A stretch of DNA of 64,000 nt from Neptuniibacter sp048548695 (GTDB lineage Bacteria > Pseudomonadota > Gammaproteobacteria > Pseudomonadales > Balneatricaceae), in the NCBI RefSeq assembly GCF_048548695.1, contig NZ_JBLYIF010000009.1, one strand, 5' to 3'. The position numbers and the translations under genes are program-made. Shown piece after piece: positions 25,506-33,784 of this stretch (within the stretch, counting starts at the first letter, position 1; each line of letters starts with the position of its first letter). Under the pieces are notes generated by a model. That model searched no databases. It was not told the DNA's origin and saw nothing but the letters and a program-made list of their open reading frames with translations.

Positions 25506-26078
25506 ATGACGGAACGCTTAACACGTATTTATACTCGCAGCGGCGACCAGGGCAAAACTGGACTGGGCAACGGCCAGCGGGTAGACAAAACCGCTGGCCG
25601 AATTGAAGTCCTGGGCACCGTTGACGAATTGAATGCCGCGCTGGGTATCGTATTGGCACTCTTACCGAAACAGCACCCGGAAATTGGCTTACTGACTGCC
25701 CTGCAGCACCAACTATTTGACCTGGGTGGCGAGCTTGCCATGGCTGACCCGAACTATGTCACTACCACGCCGCAACAGGTCGCTGCTCTGGAGCAAAAGA
25801 TCGATACAATGAATGCCACACTGCCGCCGCTACGGGAGTTTATTTTACCCGGCGGTAGCCCTGCAGCAGCGCATTGTCATATGGCACGTTGCATCTGCCG
25901 CCGCGCAGAGCGGCGCATGCTGGCATTACTTGCAGATAATACTCAAAGCTGTAACCCTGAGGCCGCGGTTTACCTTAATCGTCTATCAGATCTGCTGTTT
26001 GTACTGTGCCGTGTACTGGCCCGACAAGATGGTGGAACGGAAGTCTTCTGGCAGCCAGGGAACCCGCATCTAACTTAG
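25506..26078 (+). CDS. PduO-type cob(I)alamin adenosyltransferase
   Basis: A 190-residue ATP:corrinoid adenosyltransferase of the PduO/MMAB type, which makes adenosylcobalamin from cob(I)alamin and ATP. The ATP-binding N-terminus TRSGDQGKTGLGNGQRVDK and the FILPGG ... CHMARCICRRAERR segment are diagnostic, and the LNRLSDLLFVLCRV ending is typical. It lies 21 bp after panE. No cobalamin riboswitch or B12-dependent mutase is nearby. Confidence 0.92.
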   Translation: MTERLTRIYTRSGDQGKTGLGNGQRVDKTAGRIEVLGTVDELNAALGIVLALLPKQHPEIGLLTALQHQLFDLGGELAMADPNYVTTTPQQVAALEQKIDTMNATLPPLREFILPGGSPAAAHCHMARCICRRAERRMLALLADNTQSCNPEAAVYLNRLSDLLFVLCRVLARQDGGTEVFWQPGNPHLT

Positions 26079-26111
26079 GGACTCACAATAAAAAACATAA
26101 GGGAATGTACC

Positions 26112-26417
26112 GTGAAACGTTTATTTACCCTGCTCCTGATGGCCATATTAACTGCTTCATCACACATAGCGATGGCGGACTGTCCACTTGAGCAAAATAT
26201 GTGTATCAATGAATGCAACTTAAAACATGAACAAAACGAAGCCGCCCAGCTCGGCTGTAAATCACGCTGCGCGGGTAAACGCGCGCTCTGCTCTACGCAA
26301 CATGGTGCCGAAACCGCAGTTGATTTTGGTGGTGATCTGGTTGATTCCGGTGTTGAAGCCAGCAAAAACGCCTGGGAAGGCACTAAGTCTTTCTTTCGCG
26401 GCATGACAGAAGAGTAA
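26112..26417 (+). CDS. Small secreted protein with twin CX3C motifs
   Basis: A 101-residue exported protein with a clear signal peptide (residues 1-22, cleavage after AMA). The mature N-terminus holds six cysteines in a mirror-symmetric order: C-x6-C-x3-C-x13-C-x3-C-x6-C (residues 24-60). That looks like two helices locked by disulfides, as in twin-CX3C helical hairpins. The last 35 residues are a Gly/Ser/Asp-rich amphipathic stretch with no cysteine. I do not recognise the family. It lies 33 bp after the adenosyltransferase gene and only 7 bp from the convergent HDOD gene. A periplasmic or surface location in an oxidising space is expected. Confidence 0.7.
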   Translation: MKRLFTLLLMAILTASSHIAMADCPLEQNMCINECNLKHEQNEAAQLGCKSRCAGKRALCSTQHGAETAVDFGGDLVDSGVEASKNAWEGTKSFFRGMTEE

Positions 26418-26424
26418 CGTACGC

Positions 26425-27963
26425 TTATCCAGTTCGGCCGGCGTGGTTCAATGCCAGCCGGACCTGCCCTGCCATCTGCATAAACCCTTCAAAGTCTTCA
26501 GCATTAATCGCGTCGCGATCAGACAGGTAATCGGCATACAGCATACCCACTGCCCGCTTACCCCGGGTCAACGGTTCCAGGACAAAACCTTTGCAGTTCA
26601 CCTGCGCTCTGAAACTTGGCGGCAGCCGTTGCTGCCAACCTGAATCGATCGCATCCTCAACTAAAAAAGTATTCTGCAACTGAATCACCTTAAAGAAGAG
26701 ATCATCCGGGCCTCCGGTACGCTGACGCTGGAAGTAATCCTGCAGCGGCTCAGTCTGTCTACCCGCCAACAATTTCACTGAAATTGATTTACCCTGTGCA
26801 TCCATCAAACCAATGATGACCCGGTCAAATCCGGTGCAGGCATCCACAGCATCAACAAACAACTTAAACACTGCATGCAGTTGGTCGCCTGTTGCCAGCA
26901 ATTGAGCGAAGCTGCGTAAATACTCAAGTACTTTTTTCTGGCGGTCATTTTCCTGCATGACATTATGCAGCTGATAACTTACTTGCTGATTCGAAGATTC
27001 CGATTCCGCTTCGCTATGTACCAAAAACGATACCTGTCGAATCAGGTCATCGCGTTCATCTTCGCCAGTCTCTGCATAGTCAGGTACCAGGAGCTTCTGG
27101 CTCAATCCCATATCCCGGCAGACCTTGGTCACCTTTTTGAAACTATCTAAAACCACATCAGATACATGATCAGTTGGCAGTTGAGTAATCTCTGCCATTT
27201 TATCAACCAGATCAGTAAAGCTTCGATCCGTCTCCTCCGGATCAAACAAGTGTTGCAACAACTCCCCGCTGACACTGGATACCGCAGCTGTGGCACTGGC
27301 ACTACTCTTACGCGGATCAAAATTGTCATTACGTAACTGGGTCATCACCTCGCCCGAATAACCCCAACTGGCCGCCAATTCCTGGCCCAGGTGACTAAAA
27401 CTACTGCCTAGTACGTCTTGCTGCACCTCGGCCCATGAACGGGCCCCCATCGCTTTTTGAGCCAGCATGTTACGGTACGTATCCGGCAGAGTGCAGGCGA
27501 CAATAATTTCACCAATATTCAACAACAGTGCACTGATATAGGCTTCTTCCGCATCCACCCGACGACGGCTCTGCACCGCCAGTTCACGCGCCAGATTAGC
27601 GGACAACACCGCACGAACCAGTAACTGAGGCACATCAAGATCGGGATGGGTATTCTGAAACTGCTCTATTAACTTCAACGTCATTGTCAGATTCTTAATC
27701 TGATTGAAGCCAAGTAGCACCACTGCCCGGGAAACCACTTTGATGGGCCCGGAGCCACGATGATAAGTGGAAGAGTTGGCCAGTGTGAGTAAACGCGCCG
27801 TCAAATTGGGGTCTTTCATGACTGCCATCGCCAGCGCCATGGCATCACTTTCTTCAGAGTTGCTGATCTGCTTGATCCGAGCCAGGGTGTTACTAAACAC
27901 CGGAAGGTCACCCAGACTGCTCAGATTTTGCTGAATTCTGTTAAGGGTTGTATTAAGCGGCAT
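26425..27963 (-). CDS. HDOD-GAF signalling protein
   Basis: A 512-residue cytosolic protein with an N-terminal HDOD domain (about residues 10-210: LPVFSNTLARI, MKDPNLTARLLTLANSSTYH, AVVLLGFNQIKNL, ALLLNIGEIIV) and a C-terminal GAF-like sensor domain (about 335-505: GFDRVIIGLMDAQG and CKGFVLEPLTRGKRAVGMLYAD). HDOD proteins lack the catalytic HD and usually work in stress, motility or cyclic-di-GMP signalling; the ligand here is unknown. The ATG at 27963 is preferred over a TTG seven codons upstream. It is divergent from nnrS. Confidence 0.85.
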   Translation of the reverse strand: MPLNTTLNRIQQNLSSLGDLPVFSNTLARIKQISNSEESDAMALAMAVMKDPNLTARLLTLANSSTYHRGSGPIKVVSRAVVLLGFNQIKNLTMTLKLIEQFQNTHPDLDVPQLLVRAVLSANLARELAVQSRRRVDAEEAYISALLLNIGEIIVACTLPDTYRNMLAQKAMGARSWAEVQQDVLGSSFSHLGQELAASWGYSGEVMTQLRNDNFDPRKSSASATAAVSSVSGELLQHLFDPEETDRSFTDLVDKMAEITQLPTDHVSDVVLDSFKKVTKVCRDMGLSQKLLVPDYAETGEDERDDLIRQVSFLVHSEAESESSNQQVSYQLHNVMQENDRQKKVLEYLRSFAQLLATGDQLHAVFKLFVDAVDACTGFDRVIIGLMDAQGKSISVKLLAGRQTEPLQDYFQRQRTGGPDDLFFKVIQLQNTFLVEDAIDSGWQQRLPPSFRAQVNCKGFVLEPLTRGKRAVGMLYADYLSDRDAINAEDFEGFMQMAGQVRLALNHAGRTG

Positions 27964-28081
27964 AGACCCGCCTGACTCCTGCAAAAAACGTAATTTAACC
28001 CAAACGGGCTATGCGGACATATTAAGCGTTTGCTCGCATGAAGTCTGCAATTAGCATTAATTTGCAACCTGATCAGGAAAA

Positions 28082-28123
28082 ATGATCGAGATCATGGTTA
28101 AAATAAACCATAACATGTATTTT
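28082..28123 (+). promoter_or_regulatory. FNR/DNR-type box with class II promoter spacing for nnrS
   Basis: ATGAT-CGAG-ATCAT (28082-28095) matches the FNR/DNR consensus TTGAT-N4-ATCAA except for the outermost bases. A TATTTT -10 element lies at 28118-28123. If transcription starts at about 28130, the box centre falls at -41.5, the standard class II activator position. Confidence 0.6.
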
Positions 28124-28158
28124 AATTGCATCTTTATTGCATGCACAGGAAAGTCGAT

Positions 28159-29337
28159 ATGATTCCACTGCAAGAACGTCAAATTCCGGGGCGCTTTGCT
28201 CTGTTTTACTTAGGATTCCGGCCCTTCTTTCTGGCCGGCGCAGTGTTAGCTTGTTTGCTTATCCCTCTGTGGCTGGCAGTGTACTGGCAGCATCTCCAGC
28301 CAGACTATTACCCAGACGGAGTCACCTGGCATGGTCATGAGATGTTATTTGGTTTTGCGCTGGCAATCATTGCCGGTTTTTTATTGACCGCCGTGCGTAA
28401 CTGGACGTCACAAAACACACTCCAGGGTTTGCCTTTAGCATTACTGGCGTTGCTCTGGCTGGCAGCAAGAATCCTGCCCTGGTTACCTGGCGTGCCTGAT
28501 ATCTTACTGGCGGTGATTGACCTGAGTTTTCTCCCCCTGCTGATCATCAGCTTGGCCGTACCTATATGGCAAGCGCGTAACTACCGTAACCTGATGTTCC
28601 TGGTTCTACTCAGTGCTTTTTGGTTCGCCAATTTACTGGTTCATCTCGATATTATGGGCGTTACCAGCCATACCCGTCAGTCGGGCTTACTGTTGGCGCT
28701 GTTTCTGGTAGTGCTGATCATGACATTAATGGGTGGCAGAGTGATCCCTTTCTTCACCGAACGGGCCATTTCCGGCATTACCTGTAAACGGTTTACCTGG
28801 CTGGAAAAAAGTCTTCTACCCCTGACAGTTCTAGGGTTGTTATTGGCCCTGAGTCCGCTGACAAAACTTGCGGCAGTAGTCACGCTGGTACTGGGTTTTA
28901 TGAACAGCGTCAGAGTGGCAGGCTGGTTTAACCGCCAACTATTGTCCCAGCCACTGCTGTGGATACTGCACCTTGGTTACGGCTTTATCGCATTAGGCTT
29001 TGTATTGTATGGCCTTAGCTTGCTTGACGTAGTCGGTAGCAGCAGTGCAATACACGCCTTCGCTGCGGGGGGTATTGGTTGCCTGACTCTGGGGATGATG
29101 GCACGAGTATCACTGGGCCATACCGGACGATCTCTGGCAAGTTGCAGAGTCATAACCACCGCGTTCAGCCTGATGGCGATTGCTGCACTGCTGCGCATCA
29201 GCCTACCAAGTCTGCCGCTGACGTATACAACAGGACTCAGTCTGACAGCGATATTATGGAGCCTGGGCTGGCTGTTTTTCCTGATTCGGTATCTGCCGAT
29301 ACTGATCCAGCCCAGACAGGACGGTCTATTTGGCTAA
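28159..29337 (+). CDS. nnrS: NnrS family haem-copper membrane protein
   Basis: A 392-residue integral membrane protein of the NnrS family, linked in other bacteria to protection from nitric oxide and often found with denitrification genes. It has about twelve hydrophobic helices. Family motifs include FRPFFLAGAVLA near the start, WHGHEMLFGFALAIIAGFLLTAVRNWT (read in two parts) and GGRVIPFFTERAI, with conserved histidines likely to bind metal. The ATG at 28159 has AGGAAAG upstream. A candidate FNR/DNR box precedes it. The stop abuts the stop of the convergent acuI with no base between. Confidence 0.9.
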   Translation: MIPLQERQIPGRFALFYLGFRPFFLAGAVLACLLIPLWLAVYWQHLQPDYYPDGVTWHGHEMLFGFALAIIAGFLLTAVRNWTSQNTLQGLPLALLALLWLAARILPWLPGVPDILLAVIDLSFLPLLIISLAVPIWQARNYRNLMFLVLLSAFWFANLLVHLDIMGVTSHTRQSGLLLALFLVVLIMTLMGGRVIPFFTERAISGITCKRFTWLEKSLLPLTVLGLLLALSPLTKLAAVVTLVLGFMNSVRVAGWFNRQLLSQPLLWILHLGYGFIALGFVLYGLSLLDVVGSSSAIHAFAAGGIGCLTLGMMARVSLGHTGRSLASCRVITTAFSLMAIAALLRISLPSLPLTYTTGLSLTAILWSLGWLFFLIRYLPILIQPRQDGLFG

Positions 29338-30324
29338 TTAGCGTTGCATATCCACCACGACACGCCCACGCACCTGGCCCTGCACAATCCGCTGGGCATA
29401 ATCCGGCACCTGATCCAGTCCAATAATGTTGGTCACATTACCGGACAGCTCGGCAGGTAGCAGATCCTGCAACCGCTGCCAGGCTAAACGACGGCGCTCA
29501 TATGGGCAACTAACGGAATCAACACCCTGCAAACGCACATTACGCAGAATAAACGGCATCACAGTTGACGGCAGCTTAAAGCTGGCTGCCAGGCCGCAGG
29601 CAGCAACGGTACCACTGTAGTCGGTTTCGGCTAGGATACGGGCAAGAATCGTATCACCCACCGTATCGATACCACCGGCCCAACGTTGTTTTTCCAGTGG
29701 ACGGGCAGGCTCCGCCATTTCGGCACGTGTCAGAATTTGGCTAGCCCCGAGCTGTTTCAGGTAGTCTCCAGTTTCTGGACGACCCGTAATAGCAGCGACC
29801 TCATAGCCAAGCTTAGACAACAGCACCACAGCGATACTACCAACCCCACCTGCAGCTCCACTCACGATGATTGGACCAGACTCCGGGGTCAGGCCACCCT
29901 CTTCAAGAGCAAGTACGCACAACATCGCCGTAAGCCCGGCGGTGCCAATCTCCATAGTGCGCAACGCTGTCATATCTTCAGGTAAGGGCACCAGCCAGTC
30001 ACCGTTAACACGGGCATACTGTGAAAAACCACCCCAGTACTGCTCACCCACACCCCAACCGGTCAGTACCACTGACATGCCAGGCTGGTATCGACTGTCA
30101 GAGCTCTTTTCTACGGTACCCACAAAATCAATCCCCGGTACCATCGGGAACTGACGAATAATCTTGCCTAACCCGGTAACTGCCAGGCCATCCTTATAAT
30201 TCAATGAGGAATACGCAACCTTAATCAGCACATCACCTGCCGGCAGGTCCGTTTCGGACAGATTTTTAATTTCTGCCAATGTCTTTTTGTCACTGTCTTG
30301 TTCCAGTACCAACGCTTTGAACAT
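29338..30324 (-). CDS. acuI: Acrylyl-CoA reductase AcuI (YhdH)
   Basis: A 328-residue zinc-free medium-chain reductase of the AcuI/YhdH group, which reduces toxic acrylyl-CoA to propionyl-CoA with NADPH. In marine bacteria it is central to DMSP-derived acrylate use. Seen are SSLNYKDGLAVTGLGKI, PMVPGIDFVGTV, GTAGLTAMLCVLALEE and the nucleotide loop SGAAGGVGSIAV. The ATG at 30324 is preceded by AAGGTGGG. It is divergent from a GntR-family regulator with a 17-bp palindrome between them. No other DMSP gene (dmdA, dddD, acuK) is in the window, so a general detoxification role is equally possible. Confidence 0.9.
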   Translation of the reverse strand: MFKALVLEQDSDKKTLAEIKNLSETDLPAGDVLIKVAYSSLNYKDGLAVTGLGKIIRQFPMVPGIDFVGTVEKSSDSRYQPGMSVVLTGWGVGEQYWGGFSQYARVNGDWLVPLPEDMTALRTMEIGTAGLTAMLCVLALEEGGLTPESGPIIVSGAAGGVGSIAVVLLSKLGYEVAAITGRPETGDYLKQLGASQILTRAEMAEPARPLEKQRWAGGIDTVGDTILARILAETDYSGTVAACGLAASFKLPSTVMPFILRNVRLQGVDSVSCPYERRRLAWQRLQDLLPAELSGNVTNIIGLDQVPDYAQRIVQGQVRGRVVVDMQR

Positions 30325-30350
30325 TTTACCCACCTTCTCAGGTTATTATC

Positions 30351-30367
30351 TATTTGTCATACAAATA
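30351..30367. promoter_or_regulatory. Palindromic GntR-family operator candidate
   Basis: TATTTGT-CAT-ACAAATA is a perfect 17-bp palindrome whose core TTGT-N3-ACAA fits the operators of FCD-type GntR regulators. It directly abuts a GATAAT (minus strand, 30345-30350) that can serve as the acuI -10 box, and lies 70 bp upstream of the regulator gene. Confidence 0.65.
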
Positions 30368-30436
30368 TATATTATTGTGAAAATATCATCAACAGTGTTT
30401 ATAATAGGCAAAACTCGAATCATTGTTGTGGCCCCT

Positions 30437-31177
30437 ATGACCATTGAGCTTGAACCCGTTCAACGCACCAGTCTCTCTAAGCAGATCGCAGATCAGCTTG
30501 AAGACGCCATTATGGAAGGCAGCCTCAGGGCAAATGACCGCTTGCCCACCGAAGAGGAGATGTCAAAACGCTTCAGTGTTTCACGGGCCACCATTCGCGA
30601 AGCCATGAAACGGCTCGCAGCAAAAAAACTGGTTCGTTCAAAACGTGGCCCTGCGGGTGGCACCTTTGTTAATGAGCTAGGTGCTGCAGAGCTAAGCGAT
30701 AGCCTGGTCACAGCAACAACAATGTTTGTCAGCATGAACAATATCTCTTTAGAAGAGATCAGTGAGACCCGCAAAGAGATGGAAACGCTCTGCTGTCGCC
30801 TGGCTTGTCAGAATCGCACAGATAAAGACCTCCAGCGGCTGGAAAACGCACTCGGTAAGCAGAGCGATTCACAGATCAGTGCTGAGGCGTTTTGTGCCGC
30901 CGATGTGCAGTTCCACCGCACCCTAGTCGATGCTAGCCACAACCGGATGTTGGGTTTTGTCATGTATTGTTTGATCGAAGCACTGCAACCTGTGGCGAAT
31001 ATGCTGGCATATCATTTCCGCGAGCGAGCTGTCATCCTGAACCAACACCGCCGTTTATTAGATGCAGTGCATAGCCGCAATACGGCTTTGGCGACAAACA
31101 TCATGCTGGAGCAGCTTGACTACCTGGAACGACTACAGCACGAAGCCCAACAAGCACACGCCCATAGACACGACTAA
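30437..31177 (+). CDS. GntR/FadR-family transcriptional regulator
   Basis: A 246-residue regulator with an N-terminal winged helix (about residues 10-80: SLSKQIADQLEDAIMEGSL, LPTEEEMSKRFSVSRATIRE) and a C-terminal all-helical FCD ligand domain (about 95-235) that includes the metal-binding pattern around DVQFHRTLVDASHN and an LNQHRRLLDAVHS segment. The ligand is probably a small acid or acyl-CoA. It is divergent from acuI, and the palindrome between them fits this family's operators, so it probably controls acuI and itself. I chose the ATG at 30437; the open frame further upstream crosses the operator. Confidence 0.88.
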   Translation: MTIELEPVQRTSLSKQIADQLEDAIMEGSLRANDRLPTEEEMSKRFSVSRATIREAMKRLAAKKLVRSKRGPAGGTFVNELGAAELSDSLVTATTMFVSMNNISLEEISETRKEMETLCCRLACQNRTDKDLQRLENALGKQSDSQISAEAFCAADVQFHRTLVDASHNRMLGFVMYCLIEALQPVANMLAYHFRERAVILNQHRRLLDAVHSRNTALATNIMLEQLDYLERLQHEAQQAHAHRHD

Positions 31178-31285
31178 ACGGTTATAGCCCACTGTTTGTA
31201 GTTTTCGCACAATGCACCTGTCCAGAAGCTCAGAGTCATTTATAATGACTAACGAAAACCCGCACAGGTGATGAAAGGAGCACAT

Positions 31286-31753
31286 GTGGAAAATCTTTGG
31301 TTGATGAGTCTGGTTGCCCTAATCGTGGGCGCTGTTATTGGTTACATGTTGGGCCGCAACAGCCCGCAGGATAACCGCCAGGCCGAGTTAGAAGAAGAAT
31401 TGGAAGAGGCCCGGCAGGCGCTGGAAAATTACCGTGAAGATGTAGCGCAGCACTTCAGCAAAACTGCAAACTTGTTTAACAATCTCACTGACAGTTATAA
31501 AGATGTATACCAACACCTGGCTGGTGGGGCACAGCAACTGTGTCAGTCTGAAGAGATTGTCCGCTCCCTCGAATCTTCTATCAAGCCCCAGCTAGCCCAG
31601 GAAGATTCCGACCAGAGTGGCAATGCAGAACCGCCCCGCGATTACGCCCCTAAAGCACCGGGTGATGCCGGCACGCTGTCTGAAAATTACGGGGTAGATG
31701 ATAAAAAACTGCCTGAAGAGGAAACGCCAGAGCCAAGTAAGGCTGCCTCCTGA
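31286..31753 (+). CDS. zapG: Cell division/envelope protein ZapG (YhcB, DUF1043)
   Basis: A 155-residue membrane-anchored coiled-coil protein of the YhcB/DUF1043 family, which links cell division and envelope growth in E. coli. It has an N-terminal membrane helix (LMSLVALIVGAVIGYMLGR), a coiled coil with AELEEELEEARQALENYRED, and the conserved VAQHFSKTANLFNNLTDSY motif, then a variable acidic tail. The start is a GTG at 31286 with AAGGAG upstream. It is a single gene closed by a terminator it shares with the convergent Nif3-like gene. Confidence 0.9.
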   Translation: MENLWLMSLVALIVGAVIGYMLGRNSPQDNRQAELEEELEEARQALENYREDVAQHFSKTANLFNNLTDSYKDVYQHLAGGAQQLCQSEEIVRSLESSIKPQLAQEDSDQSGNAEPPRDYAPKAPGDAGTLSENYGVDDKKLPEEETPEPSKAAS

Positions 31754-31762
31754 AGCACACAA

Positions 31763-31785
31763 AAACCCGGCTTAAACCGGGTTTT
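31763..31785 (+). terminator. Terminator overlapping the Nif3-like gene's 3' end
   Basis: AAACCCGG (31763-31770) pairs with CCGGGTTT (31777-31784) around a 6-nt loop, followed by TTCT. Part of the hairpin lies inside the last codons of the convergent Nif3-like gene. A-rich sequence on the other side may allow two-way use. Confidence 0.75.
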
Positions 31786-32533
31786 CTATTTCTATAAACT
31801 GATGCTCCACTTCAAACGTTTGCGCCAGTGCTTCACCCAGTGCCTGAACGCCATAACGCTCTGTGGCATGGTGACCGGCTGCAATATAGTGAATACCGTT
31901 TTCACGCGCACTATGCACCGTTGGTTCTGAAATTTCACCAGACAAAAACGCATCCAACCCCAAAGCAATGGCTTTATCAATGTACCCTTGTGCTGCACCT
32001 GTGCACCAGCCAACTGTTTTAATCAAGTGGCCACCGCCCGTAATTAATTGCGGGGAACGGTGCAAAACAGCCGCCACGGTCCGGCAAAACACTTCTGGCT
32101 CGACAGGGTTTGTCAGCTCCCCCACCAATCCGATGCTTCGCGCACTGCCGGGTTCCAACGGGCCAGTCACCTTGACCCCAAGCCGTTGCGCCAATTGCAC
32201 GTTATTGCCCAGCTCAGAATGAGCATCCAAAGGCAAATGGTAGGCGACCAAACTGATATCGTGTTGCAGCAAAGCACGTATACGGCGCCTTTTAATCCCC
32301 GTAATGCAGCTGCTCTCTCCTTTCCAGAAAAAACCGTGGTGCACCAGAAGCATATCAGCATCAGCAGCAATGGCTGCATCAATTAGCGCCTGGGACGCAG
32401 TCACGCCAGTCACAATTTTACGCACATCACTGCACCCTTCCACTTGCAAACCATTAGGGCAATAATCTGCATACATGTCCGGCTGCAATAGCTGCTCGAG
32501 GTGCTGAATGATTTCGTTAAGTTTTGTTGCCAT
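31772..32533 (-). CDS. Nif3-like dinuclear metal centre protein (YbgI)
   Basis: A 253-residue Nif3/YbgI-family protein, a toroidal hexamer with two metals per site; some members are GTP cyclohydrolase-like hydrolases, but the role in most bacteria is unsettled. The N-terminal YADYCPNGLQVEG and metal-binding LLVHHGFFWKG, and the C-terminal GEISEPTVHSA and AAGHHATERYGV motifs, are all present. The ATG at 32533 matches the family start; a GTG six codons upstream is possible, and neither has a good ribosome site. It is divergent from the DegS/AlgW gene. Confidence 0.88.
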   Translation of the reverse strand: MATKLNEIIQHLEQLLQPDMYADYCPNGLQVEGCSDVRKIVTGVTASQALIDAAIAADADMLLVHHGFFWKGESSCITGIKRRRIRALLQHDISLVAYHLPLDAHSELGNNVQLAQRLGVKVTGPLEPGSARSIGLVGELTNPVEPEVFCRTVAAVLHRSPQLITGGGHLIKTVGWCTGAAQGYIDKAIALGLDAFLSGEISEPTVHSARENGIHYIAAGHHATERYGVQALGEALAQTFEVEHQFIEIENPV

Positions 32534-32608
32534 CTGCGCTAAGCCATTCACAATATTTATTCACAACGTATAATCCTATGAATCTTTCAGCAGTTGCAAC
32601 CAAACACC

Positions 32609-33760
32609 ATGCGTAAATTTAATTTTCTATTCTGGCCGGTTTTATCAGGAATACTGGTTGCCTTGCTGCTGCTTCAGTACTTCCCTGCCCTCACGAATGG
32701 AGGCAGCACTGGCCTGACATTACACCGCACTTCTGGCTCCCACCCTACAGCGTCAGCAAGCGGTCCCTTTAGCTATGCGGATGCCGTGGAGCTGGCCTCA
32801 CCAGCAGTGGTTAATATCTATACCCGTACGGTCATCAAACAGAGCGTTCACCCATTATTTAACGATCCGTTTTTTCGGCGTTTTTTTGATGACGACAGCA
32901 TCCCACAACGCGAACGCATTCAGTCCAGCCTGGGATCAGGGGTAATTCTCAGTGATCAGGGATATATCGCCACCAACAACCATGTCATTGCAGGTGCTGA
33001 CAGCATTGTCGTCGCCCTGAAGGATGGCCGTGAAGCGATTGCCGAAGTCATCGGTACCGATCCGGAAACCGATTTAGCGTTGCTGAAAATTGAACTCAAA
33101 GAGCTTCCGGTAATAAGCCTGAATAATTCTGACAACATCCGGGTTGGCGATGTCGTTCTGGCGATCGGCAACCCCTTTGGAGTGGGCCAGACCGTAACAA
33201 TGGGTATTATCAGTGCAACCGAGCGCAATAGTCTAGGCATCAATACCTACGAAAACTTCATCCAGACCGATGCAGCCATCAACCCCGGAAATTCCGGCGG
33301 CGCGCTCATTGATGCCCAAGGCAATCTGATCGGTATCAATACCGCAATATTTTCTAAATCAGGCGGCTCTCAGGGCATCGGCTTTGCTATCCCATCCAGC
33401 CTGACTGAACAAGTAATGAAGGACCTGATCAATAACGGCCGGGTTATTCGTGGCTGGCTCGGTATCGAAGTACAGGAAATGACTCCCCGGCTGGCTGAAT
33501 CATTCGGCCTGAAGGAGATGCAGGGGCTTATTATTGCGGGAGTTTTTCGCGATAGTCCGGCTCATAAAGGCGGATTACAACCGGGTGATATCATGCTCAG
33601 CATCGATAAAAAACCAATTATGAATGGCCGCCGCTCAATGATCGAGGTGGCTCGTTATCGACCGGGTGAAACCATCGCTATCGATATTCTGCGTGACGGG
33701 AAGAGCGAAACACTAACGATCTCAATTGGTGAACGTCCGTTACAAAGGCCTGCACAATAA
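32609..33760 (+). CDS. Periplasmic serine endoprotease, DegS/AlgW type
   Basis: A 383-residue membrane-anchored trypsin-like protease with a single PDZ domain, the DegS/AlgW layout. In relatives it cuts the anti-sigma factor RseA or MucA when outer-membrane proteins misfold, starting the sigma-E response. It has an N-terminal anchor (FLFWPVLSGILVALLLL), His in TNNHVI, Asp in TDLALLK, Ser in NPGNSGGALID, and a PDZ domain over about the last 100 residues (RGWLGIEVQEMTPRLA to GERPL). One PDZ instead of two excludes DegP/DegQ. In Pseudomonas algW is followed by hisC-hisD; here four glycan genes come next, on the other strand. Confidence 0.92.
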   Translation: MRKFNFLFWPVLSGILVALLLLQYFPALTNGGSTGLTLHRTSGSHPTASASGPFSYADAVELASPAVVNIYTRTVIKQSVHPLFNDPFFRRFFDDDSIPQRERIQSSLGSGVILSDQGYIATNNHVIAGADSIVVALKDGREAIAEVIGTDPETDLALLKIELKELPVISLNNSDNIRVGDVVLAIGNPFGVGQTVTMGIISATERNSLGINTYENFIQTDAAINPGNSGGALIDAQGNLIGINTAIFSKSGGSQGIGFAIPSSLTEQVMKDLINNGRVIRGWLGIEVQEMTPRLAESFGLKEMQGLIIAGVFRDSPAHKGGLQPGDIMLSIDKKPIMNGRRSMIEVARYRPGETIAIDILRDGKSETLTISIGERPLQRPAQ

Positions 33761-33784
33761 TCAATCAGTTGGCGCTGGAGGCTT

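Noticed and set aside
28070..28079. CCTGATCAGG palindrome upstream of nnrS
   Set aside because: A perfect 10-mer, but not at an activator or promoter position; the ATGAT-N4-ATCAT site explains the region better.
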